The notes below the pieces were generated by a model, which was not told the origin of the DNA, ran no database searches, and saw only the letters and a program-made list of their open reading frames with translations. Made by a program: the position numbers and the translations under genes. From Thermoplasmata archaeon (GTDB lineage: Archaea > Thermoplasmatota > Thermoplasmata > Lutacidiplasmatales > UBA184), in NCBI GenBank assembly GCA_028864975.1, contig JAGWLG010000009.1:1-64000 (forward strand): a stretch of DNA of 64,000 nucleotides, read 5' to 3'. Positions 31,365 through 40,041 of the stretch are shown here, one piece after another (the first letter of the stretch is position 1; each line of letters starts with the position of its first letter).

Positions 31365-31993
31365 CCTCCCACGGTCGGACGGGTCCGGCCCCCGGGCGTC
31401 GGACGAACTCGGCGGGGACCTGGTCCGAGGTCCACCTTACCCGTCGAAGCGACGAAACGACGGTCACGCTCGCGCTACGCCCTTCCCACGGCGGACGAGA
31501 GGAGGTCCACGTGGAGCTCCCGGACCCGTTGCTCGCCCACGCCGTCGAGAGTTTCGCCTCGTGGGCGGGGATCGGTCTACGCCTCCAGGCCAAGGGGGAC
31601 GACGTCCATCACGCGACCGAGGACGCGGCGATCGTGCTCGGACGGGCGCTCCAGAAGGCGCTGGGGGACCGTCCGCGGCGCCGCGTCGGGTCGGCGACGG
31701 TCCCGATGGACGACGCTCGGGCGCGGGTCGACGTCGCGCTCGACGTCGGTGGGCGCTCGTACTTCTCCCTCCAGGGCGAGCTGCCCCCCATGGTCGTGCA
31801 CTTCCTCCGCTCCCTGGCGGACGAGGCGCGCTTCACGCTCCATGTGGAGCGCCGCGCGGGATTCGACGAGCACCACGTGGTCGAGGCGACCTTCAAGGCC
31901 TTCGGGCTCGCGTTCCAAGAAGCCTCGCAGCCACTCGACCAAGCGCGCAGTCGGAAGGGCACCGTGGTCTGGGAGGACCGGAGCCCATGGTAG
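31361..31993 (+). CDS. hisB: Imidazoleglycerol-phosphate dehydratase
   Basis: This 210-residue manganese enzyme dehydrates IGP. The two metal-binding histidine pairs are in GDDVHHATEDAAI and FDEHHVVEATFKAFG. An internal duplication of the fold is evident from their spacing of about 90 residues. It is monofunctional, lacking a fused histidinol phosphatase. It starts with GTG 31361, overlapping the hisA stop. The 25-residue N-terminal extension is Arg/Ser-rich. Confidence 0.93.
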   Translation: MTSHGRTGPAPGRRTNSAGTWSEVHLTRRSDETTVTLALRPSHGGREEVHVELPDPLLAHAVESFASWAGIGLRLQAKGDDVHHATEDAAIVLGRALQKALGDRPRRRVGSATVPMDDARARVDVALDVGGRSYFSLQGELPPMVVHFLRSLADEARFTLHVERRAGFDEHHVVEATFKAFGLAFQEASQPLDQARSRKGTVVWEDRSPW

Positions 31994-32742
31994 CGAAACG
32001 GATCGTTCCCTGCCTGGACCTGACGGACCAGGGGGTCGTGAAGGGGGTCCACTTCCGGCATCTGCGGCAGATGGGCGATCCCTTGGAGCTCGCTCGACGC
32101 TACGAGCGGGAGGGCGCGGACGAAGTGGTGCTGCTGAAGGTCGACGCGTGGCGGGGCCGAGGGCTCTCCCCCAAGCTGCTCGCCCGGACCTCGCGGGAGC
32201 TCAGCATCCCGCTCACCGTCGGAGGAGGTGTGGGGAGCGTGGAGCAGGCCGAAGAGCTCCTCTCCGCCGGCGCCGACCGGGTGTCGTTCAATTCGCTCGC
32301 GCTTGAGCGCCCTCAGGTCCTGACCGAGGCGGCCGACCGGTTCGGACGGCAGGCGGTCGTGCTCGCCATCGACGCCCATCGAGAAGGGAGGGGCCCGGCG
32401 ACGGTCTACGCGCGCGGGGGTACCCTTCGCGAAGGGTGGAGCGCCGCGGCCTGGGCGAAGGAAGGGGAGCGTCGGGGGGCGGGGGAGGTCCTGCTCACGA
32501 GCATCGACCGCGATGGGACCCACCGAGGGTACGACCTACCGTTGCTGCGGGCGGTCCGGCGCTCGGTCCGCATACCGATCATGGCGTCGGGAGGGGCGGC
32601 CGGTCCTCGATCGTTCTTCGACGCGTTCGAGAACGCCGGGGCCGACGCCGCACTCGCCGCGGGGATCTTCCACCGGGGAGAATGCACCGTCGGAGAAGTG
32701 AAGGATTACCTCTCGTCGCGCGGGATCGAGGTCCGACGATGA
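31987..32742 (+). CDS. hisF: Imidazole glycerol phosphate synthase, cyclase subunit
   Basis: This 251-residue barrel uses ammonia from HisH to make IGP and AICAR. Catalytic Asp residues are in RIVPCLDLTDQGVVKG and VVLAIDAHREG. Phosphate loops are PLTVGGGVGSVEQAEEL and MASGGAAGPRSFFDAF. LLTSIDRDGTHRGYDLPLLR matches the HisF signature. It overlaps hisB by seven bases and hisIE by four. Confidence 0.95.
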   Translation: MVAKRIVPCLDLTDQGVVKGVHFRHLRQMGDPLELARRYEREGADEVVLLKVDAWRGRGLSPKLLARTSRELSIPLTVGGGVGSVEQAEELLSAGADRVSFNSLALERPQVLTEAADRFGRQAVVLAIDAHREGRGPATVYARGGTLREGWSAAAWAKEGERRGAGEVLLTSIDRDGTHRGYDLPLLRAVRRSVRIPIMASGGAAGPRSFFDAFENAGADAALAAGIFHRGECTVGEVKDYLSSRGIEVRR

Positions 32743-33431
32743 CCGACCGTGCCCCGAAGATCGAGGGACGCGCCTCCCGTCCCGACTTTCAGGACGGCAC
32801 CTTGCTACCCACCGTGGTCCAGGACGTCCGCGACGGAACGGTTCTGATGGTCGCCTACTCGCGGGCCGACTCCTGGCGAGAGATGCTCAGGACCGGGAAG
32901 CTCACCCTCTTCAGCCGCTCGCGGGCCCGGATCTGGACCAAGGGGGAGTCTTCTGGCAACACCGCGAAGGTCGTCGCAGTGGGCGTGGACTGCGACCGGG
33001 ACGCCCTGCTCGTCAAGGTCCTCCCCCGAGGGCCCATGTGCCACACCGGTACCCGAAGTTGTTTCGGGGAGACGCTGCCCCTCGAGGACCTCCAGGTCGC
33101 CCCCCAGGTGCGGCGGTTGGAGGAGCTCATCAACACCCGACGGCGGAAGGCGAGCCGCGGCTCGTACACCCGAAAACTGCTCCGGGACGAGACGATGCGC
33201 CTCAAGAAGGTCGGGGAGGAAGCGAGCGAGCTTCTGGTCGCTGCCGCCCAGCGGGACCGACGTCAGGTCGTCTGGGAGGCTGCGGACCTGCTCTACCACA
33301 CGACGGTCCTCCTCCGCGCTGCGGGCGTCGGCTGGGACCAAGTGCACGATGAGCTCTCCCGGCGAGCCCGCCCATCCTCGCGGCGTCAACGCGTCCCGCC
33401 CCGTTCGCGGGCAGGAGGTCGGAGAGCGTGA
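32739..33431 (+). CDS. hisIE: Phosphoribosyl-AMP cyclohydrolase / phosphoribosyl-ATP pyrophosphatase fusion
   Basis: This is a 230-residue bifunctional protein. The HisI part (about residues 20-115) has GTVLMVAYSRADSWREML, LFSRSRARIWTKGESSGNT, VDCDRDALLVKV and the zinc cysteines in MCHTGTRSCF. The HisE part (about 125-205) has TRKLLRDETMRLKKVGEEAS and WEAADLLYHTTVLLRAAG. HisE removes pyrophosphate from PR-ATP and HisI opens the adenine ring. The extra 25 basic C-terminal residues overlap the next gene. Confidence 0.95.
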   Translation: MTDRAPKIEGRASRPDFQDGTLLPTVVQDVRDGTVLMVAYSRADSWREMLRTGKLTLFSRSRARIWTKGESSGNTAKVVAVGVDCDRDALLVKVLPRGPMCHTGTRSCFGETLPLEDLQVAPQVRRLEELINTRRRKASRGSYTRKLLRDETMRLKKVGEEASELLVAAAQRDRRQVVWEAADLLYHTTVLLRAAGVGWDQVHDELSRRARPSSRRQRVPPRSRAGGRRA

Positions 33432-34069
33432 CCTCAATGGCGTTCCGACCCCCCGTGGTCCTTCAAGGCCGCTGGGTCGCGCTCGTCCCGCTCTCTCGCG
33501 AGCACCTTCCCCAGCTCATCAAGGCCGGGACCGATCCGCAGATCTGGTCGTACATGCGCTACGGGCCCCGGACCTCGCCGAAGAGCATGGAGGAGCTCGT
33601 CGACCTTCTCTTGCGGCTCCAAGAGAAGGGGACGGACCTCGCTTTCACGACGTTCTACCGCCCTGAGGGGGTCGCCGTCGGGATGACGCGATTCCTCGAC
33701 ATCCGTCGAGAGGACCGGGGCGTGGAGATCGGGGGCACCTGGATCGCCCCTCGGCTCTGGAGGACCCCCGTGAACACCGAATCCAAGTATCTCCTCCTCC
33801 GGCACGCTTTCGAGGTGGAAGGGTGTCTCAGGGTCCAGTTCAAGACCGACCTGCGGAACGTTCGCTCCCAGCGGGCCATCGAGAGACTGGGAGCGGTCAA
33901 GGAGGGGGTCTTCCGCAAGCACATGGCCCTCCCGAACGGCCTCGTCCGGGACTCGGTCTTCTACAGCCTCACCGACGACGACTGGCCCACCGTGAAAGCC
34001 CGTCTTGAGGGGTTCTTGGAAAGGGGATGGACGGAGCGGACCGAGGAGCCCTTGGGCCGCCCCGAGTGA
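33428..34069 (+). CDS. GNAT-family N-acetyltransferase (RimJ/RimL-like)
   Basis: This 213-residue acetyltransferase begins with GTG 33428, overlapping hisIE. It has the RimJ-type layout: LQGRWVALVPLSREHLPQL at the start, VAVGMTRFLDIRREDRGVEI, GGTWIAPRLWRTPVNTESKY where the acetyl-CoA loop is expected, LRVQFKTDLRNVRSQRAIER and LGAVKEGVFRKH. The likely substrate is a protein N-terminus, an amino acid or a small amine. Although last in the his transcript, no histidine-pathway role is implied. Confidence 0.85.
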   Translation: MTSMAFRPPVVLQGRWVALVPLSREHLPQLIKAGTDPQIWSYMRYGPRTSPKSMEELVDLLLRLQEKGTDLAFTTFYRPEGVAVGMTRFLDIRREDRGVEIGGTWIAPRLWRTPVNTESKYLLLRHAFEVEGCLRVQFKTDLRNVRSQRAIERLGAVKEGVFRKHMALPNGLVRDSVFYSLTDDDWPTVKARLEGFLERGWTERTEEPLGRPE

Positions 34070-34110
34070 GCTGTCGCGAGGGGCACCTCGGCATCCCCCC
34101 CGGGCGCCAC

Positions 34111-34117
34111 TTATATA
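34111..34117 (+). promoter_or_regulatory. TATA box of the atpKEC cluster
   Basis: TTATATA lies about 39 bases before the atpK ATG at 34153, predicting a leader of roughly 12-15 bases. It is the only AT-rich stretch in the gap after the GNAT gene. Confidence 0.6.
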
Positions 34118-34152
34118 CCGACAAGAATAGGCCGCTCGAAGGTCGACACCCT

Positions 34153-34383
34153 ATGGCCGTGGACCCAGGCGCAGCTATGCTCGCCATCGCCGCATCGATC
34201 GCCATCGCGGGAGGACTTATCGGGACGGGCATGGCCCAGTCCGGTATCGGCGCCTCCGGGATGGGTATCATCGCGGAGCGGCCCGAGAAGTTCGGTCAAG
34301 TGCTCGTGTTCTTCGTGATCCCCGAGACGCTATGGATCCTAGGTTTCGTACTAGGGATCCTGCTGCTCCTGCAGATCCTCTGA
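34153..34383 (+). CDS. atpK: A-type ATP synthase proteolipid subunit K (c)
   Basis: This 76-residue membrane protein has two helices: MLAIAASIAIAGGLIGTGMA and QVLVFFVIPETLWILGFVLG. The second contains the ion-carrying glutamate (Glu58 in IPETL), and the GIGASGMGIIAERPEKFG loop is the rotor contact. A single-hairpin c subunit of this size argues for a standard high-copy ring. No clear extra sodium-binding residues (such as a Q-x-x-x-T pair) are seen, so protons are the likely ion. Confidence 0.93.
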   Translation: MAVDPGAAMLAIAASIAIAGGLIGTGMAQSGIGASGMGIIAERPEKFGQVLVFFVIPETLWILGFVLGILLLLQIL

Positions 34384-34422
34384 ACCGCTCCGTCCGGAGA
34401 GCGGGAGCGTGAGGCCCAACCG

Positions 34423-34980
34423 ATGACCCTCGACTCGCTCGTCAAGGAGATCGAGACCCGCTCCGCGAAGGAGGTTCGGGAGCTCGAAGCGAAGCTCGAG
34501 GGCGAGCGCCGGGCCATCGAGGAAACCGCCCGCACCGAGTCCGAGCGGATGCGCGCGGAATCGGAGAAGAAGGCCCAGATCGAGGCCGCCCGGGAGAAGG
34601 CGCGGCTCGTCGCCTCGGCCAAGCTGCAAGCGAAGAAGGTCCTCTTCGAGGCCCGTGAGAAGCGGACCGCGGCCGCCCTGGAGGAGGTCCGGCTTCGCCT
34701 CGGGGCCTACGCGAAGGGTCCCGAGTACGGGCCCTTGCTTTCCGGGATGGTCTCGGCCGGCAGCACAGCCCTCGGCGGCGACGTCCGCATCCTCGCCCGA
34801 CCGGAGGACGTGTCGCTCCTCCCGGCCAAGATGCGCGCCCTGGTCGACACCGCGCGACCGCTCCGCGGCATGGGGGGGCTCGTGGTGGAGAAGAAGGACG
34901 GGAGCCGGTCGCTCAACTTCACCTTCGAAGAGCTGCTCCGCCTCCGTGAGGACCGGGTCCGGGAGATCCTCTCCCGCTAG
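34423..34980 (+). CDS. atpE: A-type ATP synthase subunit E
   Basis: This 185-residue peripheral-stalk subunit has a long charged N-terminal coiled coil (about residues 1-75, rich in E/K/R/A). A globular C-terminal domain follows with GGDVRILARPEDVSLLP and GGLVVEKKDGSRSLNFTFEE, matching subunit E. It pairs with subunit H, encoded in the opposite cluster 8 kb away. Confidence 0.88.
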   Translation: MTLDSLVKEIETRSAKEVRELEAKLEGERRAIEETARTESERMRAESEKKAQIEAAREKARLVASAKLQAKKVLFEAREKRTAAALEEVRLRLGAYAKGPEYGPLLSGMVSAGSTALGGDVRILARPEDVSLLPAKMRALVDTARPLRGMGGLVVEKKDGSRSLNFTFEELLRLREDRVREILSR

Positions 34981-35010
34981 GGACGCGAAGAAGGGGGGCC
35001 CCCGCGGTCG

Positions 35011-36081
35011 ATGGACACCTACGCCTCCTCCCTGGGACGCATCAAGGCGACCGTCCCCGGGTTCCTTCGGAAAGACCTCTTCAACGCCCTCCTCGCTGCC
35101 CGGGACATCGGCGAAGTGGCGAAGCTCCTCGAGGGGACCTGGTACGGCGGGGAGATCACGCAGGCGATGGGGGCGCTCACGGGGGCCGAGGCGCTCGAGG
35201 TCGCGGTGAACCGTCAGTTCGTAAAGCTCAACCGCTTCGCCTACAACGCCTCTCCCTTCGCGGGGCGTCCCGTGGTGGGGGCGTACCTCCGTCGCTGGGA
35301 CATCGAGAACATCGGCGTCATCCTCTCCGCGAAGGCCTACGGGCGGTTGGTCTCCGAAGGGGAGAGCTTCCTCGTCTCCGACCGCGAGACCCCGGCGGGG
35401 CTCTCCGCCGGACTGCTCTCGATCGACGACCTGAGGGTCCTCTTGTCCCAGTCGTCCGTCGAGGGCGTCGCGAACCAGCTGGTCAAGTTCGGCTACGGGA
35501 CGGTCCTGCTCCAGCAGCTGGATGCGTTCAACACGAACCGCGACATCTTCCCGCTCATCCAGGCGCTGGAGAAGCAGTACTACGAGCAGCTCCTCGCCAT
35601 GGCCCGGTTCTTCCAGGGGGACGAGTGGGTCGTGCGCCAGTATCTCGCCAACGAGCTCGACGTCCGTAACCTGATGACGGTCCTCAAGGCCAAGGACCGG
35701 AAGATCGCCCTCGACGACGTCTCGCCGCTCTTCTTGGACGGGGGCACGTTCACCCAGAAGGCGCTGAGCGACCTCTCCAACCTCGCGAGCGTCCAGGAGA
35801 TCGTCGGGTCGGTCGGCTCGGCCGTGCCGCTCGCCGACGGGGTGCCGAGCTACACGGAGAACGGGAGCTTGACCGGGTTCGAGCTCGCGATGAAGCGGCA
35901 GCAGGCGGAGAAGAACCTGGTCCGGATGCGCCAGTACCCCCTCTCGCTCGCAGGCATCTTCGGGTTCCTCCTCCAGGCCGAGGTCGAGCGATCCGACTTG
36001 AGGAAGATCGTCTACGGAAAGGTCTACGGATGGTCCGGCGACCGGATCTCGAAGGACCTCATCTCGACGAAGCTAGCGTGA
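35011..36081 (+). CDS. atpC: A-type ATP synthase subunit C (central stalk, V-type d)
   Basis: This 356-residue, mainly helical protein links the rotor ring to the central stalk. YASSLGRIKATVPGFLRKDL, YLRRWDIENIGVILSAKAYG and YLANELDVRNLMTVLKAKDR show the three-fold repeat of the V-ATPase d/C family, closing with LAGIFGFLLQAEVERSDLRK. It is the last gene of the rightward ATPase cluster. Confidence 0.9.
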   Translation: MDTYASSLGRIKATVPGFLRKDLFNALLAARDIGEVAKLLEGTWYGGEITQAMGALTGAEALEVAVNRQFVKLNRFAYNASPFAGRPVVGAYLRRWDIENIGVILSAKAYGRLVSEGESFLVSDRETPAGLSAGLLSIDDLRVLLSQSSVEGVANQLVKFGYGTVLLQQLDAFNTNRDIFPLIQALEKQYYEQLLAMARFFQGDEWVVRQYLANELDVRNLMTVLKAKDRKIALDDVSPLFLDGGTFTQKALSDLSNLASVQEIVGSVGSAVPLADGVPSYTENGSLTGFELAMKRQQAEKNLVRMRQYPLSLAGIFGFLLQAEVERSDLRKIVYGKVYGWSGDRISKDLISTKLA

Positions 36082-36234
36082 GCCGGGCCACGGTAGGTCC
36101 CTCACTTCCTCCGGAGGAAGAGCGCAGGACCGCTCGGAGTTGACCAAGAGCGTACCCTGATGTCTCACAGGGGCGGTGTGGGGGCCCACGTCAGCGCCCC
36201 CTTTGAGCGCTGCAAGGCCAGGTCCGCCGCCTGG

Positions 36235-36253
36235 AGATGGTAAGTAACCATCT
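36235..36253 (+). promoter_or_regulatory. Inverted repeat in the MFS transporter promoter
   Basis: AGATGGT-AAGTA-ACCATCT is a perfect 7-bp inverted repeat. Its AT-rich centre lies about 25 bases before the GTG start at 36268, where the TATA element is expected. A repressor bound here would block TBP. The remaining 36082-36267 gap holds no visible gene. Confidence 0.55.
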
Positions 36254-36267
36254 TTGGTGCGACCCTC

Positions 36268-37512
36268 GTGGAACGCCGCCCTCTCATTGTTCTCTCCCTC
36301 TACCAACTGCTCTCGAGCAACCGCGGAGGGTTGTTCACCGTCTACTTCGTGCTCTTCCTGGCCAAGGACAAGGGGTCGTCGATCGCCGAAGGGTTGGTCA
36401 TCCTCTCGGCGGCGTACGTCGGAGCGAGCCTCATCGGACCGCTCGTCGGGAGATGGTCGGACTCCCTAGGTCGCCGCCGTCCGTTCCTCCTCGTGGGGGA
36501 GGTCGGCTCCCTGCCGCTCTTCCTCGCCGTCCCGTTCCTTCCCGGGTTCCTCCTTGCAGGCGCAGCGTTCGTGGCGGCCGAGGTGGTCCTGGCCTTCGGT
36601 TCTCCTGCGGTGAACGCCTTCGTCGCCGACGTGACGGGGGCGAAGGAGCGAGGTTGGGGATACGGGCTCCTCCAGGCGACGGGGGCCGCGGGAGCGATCG
36701 CAGGATTCCTTGTCGCAGGCTACCTCGTCGATCGCTTCGGCTACGTCGTCCTGTTCTACATGGTCGCGGCGGTGATGGTCGGCACCATCTCGATCGTTCT
36801 CTTCTTCGTTCCCGATACGAGAACGGCCCCGAGTGCGTCGCGCCGCCCCTGGCGGGAGCTCAAGGGCGTGGGGATCTTCTCGACCACGGTCTCCATCCGC
36901 GCGCTAGGAGCGGGAGCCGTGGTCACCTTCTATGGCGTGTACGCGGCCACCCTCGGCGCGAGCGCCTTCGAGATCAGCCTCATCGCCATCGCAGGGCTCG
37001 TCGTCACCGCCCTGCTCTCGGTGCCTCTAGGTCGCGTGGTCGATCGCATCGGAGAGGTCCAGGGGATGGTCTGGGGGACGACCATCAGCATCGTGGCCAT
37101 GGTCCTCTACCTCCTCGCTACGCGTTGGGAGGAGCTGGTCCCGGCCCGCGCGACCTACCAGGTCGGGTTTGCGCTGATGAATCCCGCGATGCTCTCGTGG
37201 GTGGCCCGGATCGCCCCGGAGGCGCGACGCGCGGAGTACCTGGGCTTCTTCGCTTTGATCAACTCGACGCTCTGGAGCTTGGGCCCGTTCGTCGGGGGGA
37301 TCGCGTACCAGCTCGCCGGGCCCTTCGGGCTCTTCCTCTTCGCCATCGTCGCCACGGTCATCTCGCTGGTCGCAATCGAGCTGATCTACGTGATCAGGGA
37401 GCGGCGGTGTCGGTCGGACCCTGATGTGCCGAGGAAGGAGAGCGGGCCGTCCAGCGCTGAGAGGCCGTCGGGCGCCGCAGCCCACGACCCTCTCAGGTCG
37501 AGCGGTGGGTGA
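36268..37512 (+). CDS. MFS transporter
   Basis: This is a 414-residue major-facilitator permease with twelve predicted helices. The cytosolic loop 2-3 motif is VGRWSDSLGRRRPF (the G-x-x-x-D-x-x-G-R-R-R signature of drug/proton antiporters and sugar exporters), echoed in the second half by LGRVVDRIGEVQG. A charged cytosolic tail follows. Multidrug or sugar export is likely; the substrate is unknown. It starts with GTG behind a palindromic promoter, suggesting a ligand-responsive repressor. Its 3' end overlaps the opposing gene by 20 bases. Confidence 0.85.
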   Translation: MERRPLIVLSLYQLLSSNRGGLFTVYFVLFLAKDKGSSIAEGLVILSAAYVGASLIGPLVGRWSDSLGRRRPFLLVGEVGSLPLFLAVPFLPGFLLAGAAFVAAEVVLAFGSPAVNAFVADVTGAKERGWGYGLLQATGAAGAIAGFLVAGYLVDRFGYVVLFYMVAAVMVGTISIVLFFVPDTRTAPSASRRPWRELKGVGIFSTTVSIRALGAGAVVTFYGVYAATLGASAFEISLIAIAGLVVTALLSVPLGRVVDRIGEVQGMVWGTTISIVAMVLYLLATRWEELVPARATYQVGFALMNPAMLSWVARIAPEARRAEYLGFFALINSTLWSLGPFVGGIAYQLAGPFGLFLFAIVATVISLVAIELIYVIRERRCRSDPDVPRKESGPSSAERPSGAAAHDPLRSSGG

Positions 37513-38332
37513 AGCCCCCGTTCTTGGGCCAGCTCTTCGAAGAGATGAGCGGAGGGAGCTTCTCGAGCGCCTGGAGCTCCTTCTGCCCGAGCTGCATCAG
37601 ATACATCCCCGAGGGCAGGAGCCGGAGGCTCCTTTCCTCCGGATCGTTCAAGAGCCGGAAGCTGAACCCGTCCACCCCTCCCTTGGCCTCGGTCGTGTAC
37701 CCCGAAACCTCCCAATCCTGGAGCACCTTCGTCAGGAAGGCTTCGAGCGCCCCACCCTTCCCGAGCGTGAAGAACGCTTGGGCGTGGATCCCCTTCCCTC
37801 CCGGAGCCAGGAAGAAGACCGGAGCCGCGGAAAGGGCACGTTCGCGCCCCTGGGTCACCTGGGTATCCGGGCCCTCCCCCACCGTCGGAAGCGCCCGGAC
37901 CTCGAGCGGGCTGCCCGGCGCACCGCGGATCTCCTTCAGCACCGAGTGCACCTTCTCGATCTCACCGTGGACATCGGCCACCGCGACGCCGTGCTGGGCC
38001 ATGTCCCGGCGGATGCTCTCCAGAGCGCCTCGAAGACGGCCGATCTCCGACCGGAGCAGCCGTGCGGTCTCCGTTCCGGGGGACTTGGCGGCCCGGGATC
38101 TGGGGGATTGGGACGATACCGAATCCTCGGCACCCGAGGGAGCACCCGACGAAGGCGGCAGTACCGCGGGCGTGTTCAGAAGTTCCGCGATCTCCCGCTC
38201 GAGGTCCTCTAACCCTGCCGGCGGGTCCTGCGTCCCATCTGACACCTCCGAAGGAAGGTCGCGGGGATCGGGCGACGCTCGGCGGTTCGCCGTGAACCGC
38301 TCGTCGGGCGTACCTGGCTCATCCCCAGGCAT
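37493..38332 (-). CDS. Hypothetical protein with central coiled coil
   Basis: This 279-residue protein reads from ATG 38332, 28 bases from a TATA element (CGTTTATC, 38357-38364, minus strand). The first 90 residues are Ser/Pro-rich and probably disordered. A coiled coil follows (TARLLRSEIGRLRGALESIR to HGEIEKVHSVLKEI). The last 130 residues form an alpha/beta domain (PVFFLAPGGKGIHAQAFFTL, LTKVLQDWEVSGYTTEAKGG, SGMYLMQLGQKELQALEKLP). I recognise no family. It is divergent from the equally unfamiliar 526-residue gene, with about 116 bases between. Confidence 0.65.
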   Translation of the reverse strand: MPGDEPGTPDERFTANRRASPDPRDLPSEVSDGTQDPPAGLEDLEREIAELLNTPAVLPPSSGAPSGAEDSVSSQSPRSRAAKSPGTETARLLRSEIGRLRGALESIRRDMAQHGVAVADVHGEIEKVHSVLKEIRGAPGSPLEVRALPTVGEGPDTQVTQGRERALSAAPVFFLAPGGKGIHAQAFFTLGKGGALEAFLTKVLQDWEVSGYTTEAKGGVDGFSFRLLNDPEERSLRLLPSGMYLMQLGQKELQALEKLPPLISSKSWPKNGGFTHRST

Positions 38333-38448
38333 ACGGAGGTGCACGTACGCCCTGGTGATAAACGTTGGGTCGCAATTCTGGCCAGGAGCTCGTCTACGGA
38401 TTCCGGAGCCTCACCCCTGCGGCCGTCAGACTTTCAAGCTCCGAGAAG

Positions 38449-40029
38449 ATGCCCGGCTTTCCCATGGCCGCTCCGACCGGAGGAACCTCGTGGTCGGTGC
38501 CGGTGCTCCACGGTCCTTCCAGCGTTGATAACCTGCTCACGACCCTGGTCGCATGGGCCCGCCATCGCGGGAGGAACCCTCGCTCTTTCTATCTCAGCCT
38601 GGAGAACGACGGACGAACCCTCATGCTGCGGGGATTCGACCTCCCGCTCCTAAAGGACTTCCTCCGGTACGCCGAGTACAGTTCCGTACCGGCTTTGGAG
38701 TGCGGCCGCCCGACGGAGATCGCGGCGCCCTCTCCCGCATCCGCTTCCCTCCAGGAGGTGGTGGCCCCTGGCCCTCCACCCGCGCCGACGCCGTCGGCAG
38801 CGCCGACCCCCACGCGACCTCCCACGCTCTCGTCCTCGTCGATCCAGATGGTCCTCGGTACCGCACAGCTACTGGCGGACCGTTCCACCGACGTGCATAG
38901 CGCCGAGCACTGGGTGACCTCGATTCTCGCGACCCCGGACCTCAAACCGGAGGAGGTGGGTCTGCTGCTCAGGCTCATGCACGAACCGGAGCCGGAGGCG
39001 CTCCGTCTCGCGCTCGCCGAGAACTCGACCCTGCGCTCGCAGGGCGAGGCCCTCATGAAGGTCCCGTGCGAACAGATCCCCGACACCCTTCAAGCGTGGC
39101 TGGGTACGCCCAACCCTCCTCCTTCGGCTACGCCCGCGACGAACGCTCCTCCGTCTTCCGCACCGCCCTCTCCTCCGGCCGCTGCCGCAGACCCCGGATC
39201 GAAGAAGAAGGTCCGTCGGACAGCGCCCGTCGAGAGCGCTTCGGTCCCCACGCCCCCACCCCAGACCCCTGCACCGCCTCCACGCCCTACGGACAACGAG
39301 GTCCTGCTCCGCGTGCAGATCTTCGCGCGTGGTCTCGAGGCTCGGGCCCAGCACTGGCGCGAGGTCGCCTCCCGCCTCCGGGCAAGCCTGGCGCAAGGTT
39401 TCCCCGGGTTGGTGAGCGTGCTCGAGGGAGCGGTCTTCATCAACGAGGAGGAGCCGCGGGTCTCTTGGGTCGTGCCTCACAACAACTCAGCCGTGGTCAA
39501 GACCATCACCGGCTACGTGCACGAGTCGCACCAGCTCCTCCGGGAGGAGGCGACCCGACGTGCCACGGAGTCCGGGAGCTGGGTGGGGGAAGCGCGGCGC
39601 GAGACCTACGCGGCCCTCGAAACTGCCCGACGGAGCACCCAGCTCGCTCTCCGCCTGGGGGTCGAGCTCCGCTGGGTCGTGCTGCTCTCGACCGACTTCA
39701 ACGATGGCAAGGAGGAGGGGCTGGGTCTGCCCCTGGGAACCCGTCCACCGTGGGAAGGGACGCCTCCTCCCCCGACAGTGCCAACACTAGGATCTCCTTC
39801 CAAGACGACCCTCAAGAAGAAGGTCGTGCCCCTGGGCCCGCCAGCGCTCGCTCGGTTCTCCTCGGACATGGACGCCCCGCTGGAAGCCTGGCTGGAGAAG
39901 GGCGGGATCAAGGTCGGACTGCTGAGCCCCTCTGCCACGGCCGCGAATGTCGCCCCGCCGCCATCAACGGCGGTGCCCAAGGTGCCAACGACCGCAACCG
40001 TCGTGAGACCGGCTGCGCCGACCGCGTAG
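38449..40029 (+). CDS. Large hypothetical protein with Pro/Ala-rich linkers
   Basis: This is a protein of 526 residues from ATG 38449 (a TTG at 38365 would add 28). Three structured parts are separated by Pro/Ala/Thr linkers: an N-terminal domain (LLTTLVAWARHRGRNPRSFY, RTLMLRGFDLPLLKDFLRYA), a middle helical domain (about residues 120-210) and a longer domain at about 280-400 (LLRVQIFARGLEARAQHWRE, ARRETYAALETARRSTQLAL). The tail is again low-complexity. No enzyme or membrane motif is visible. It lies between the two halves of the ATPase locus and ends 12 bases from the atpI stop. Confidence 0.6.
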   Translation: MPGFPMAAPTGGTSWSVPVLHGPSSVDNLLTTLVAWARHRGRNPRSFYLSLENDGRTLMLRGFDLPLLKDFLRYAEYSSVPALECGRPTEIAAPSPASASLQEVVAPGPPPAPTPSAAPTPTRPPTLSSSSIQMVLGTAQLLADRSTDVHSAEHWVTSILATPDLKPEEVGLLLRLMHEPEPEALRLALAENSTLRSQGEALMKVPCEQIPDTLQAWLGTPNPPPSATPATNAPPSSAPPSPPAAAADPGSKKKVRRTAPVESASVPTPPPQTPAPPPRPTDNEVLLRVQIFARGLEARAQHWREVASRLRASLAQGFPGLVSVLEGAVFINEEEPRVSWVVPHNNSAVVKTITGYVHESHQLLREEATRRATESGSWVGEARRETYAALETARRSTQLALRLGVELRWVVLLSTDFNDGKEEGLGLPLGTRPPWEGTPPPPTVPTLGSPSKTTLKKKVVPLGPPALARFSSDMDAPLEAWLEKGGIKVGLLSPSATAANVAPPPSTAVPKVPTTATVVRPAAPTA

Positions 40030-40041
40030 GCCGATGTTCCC

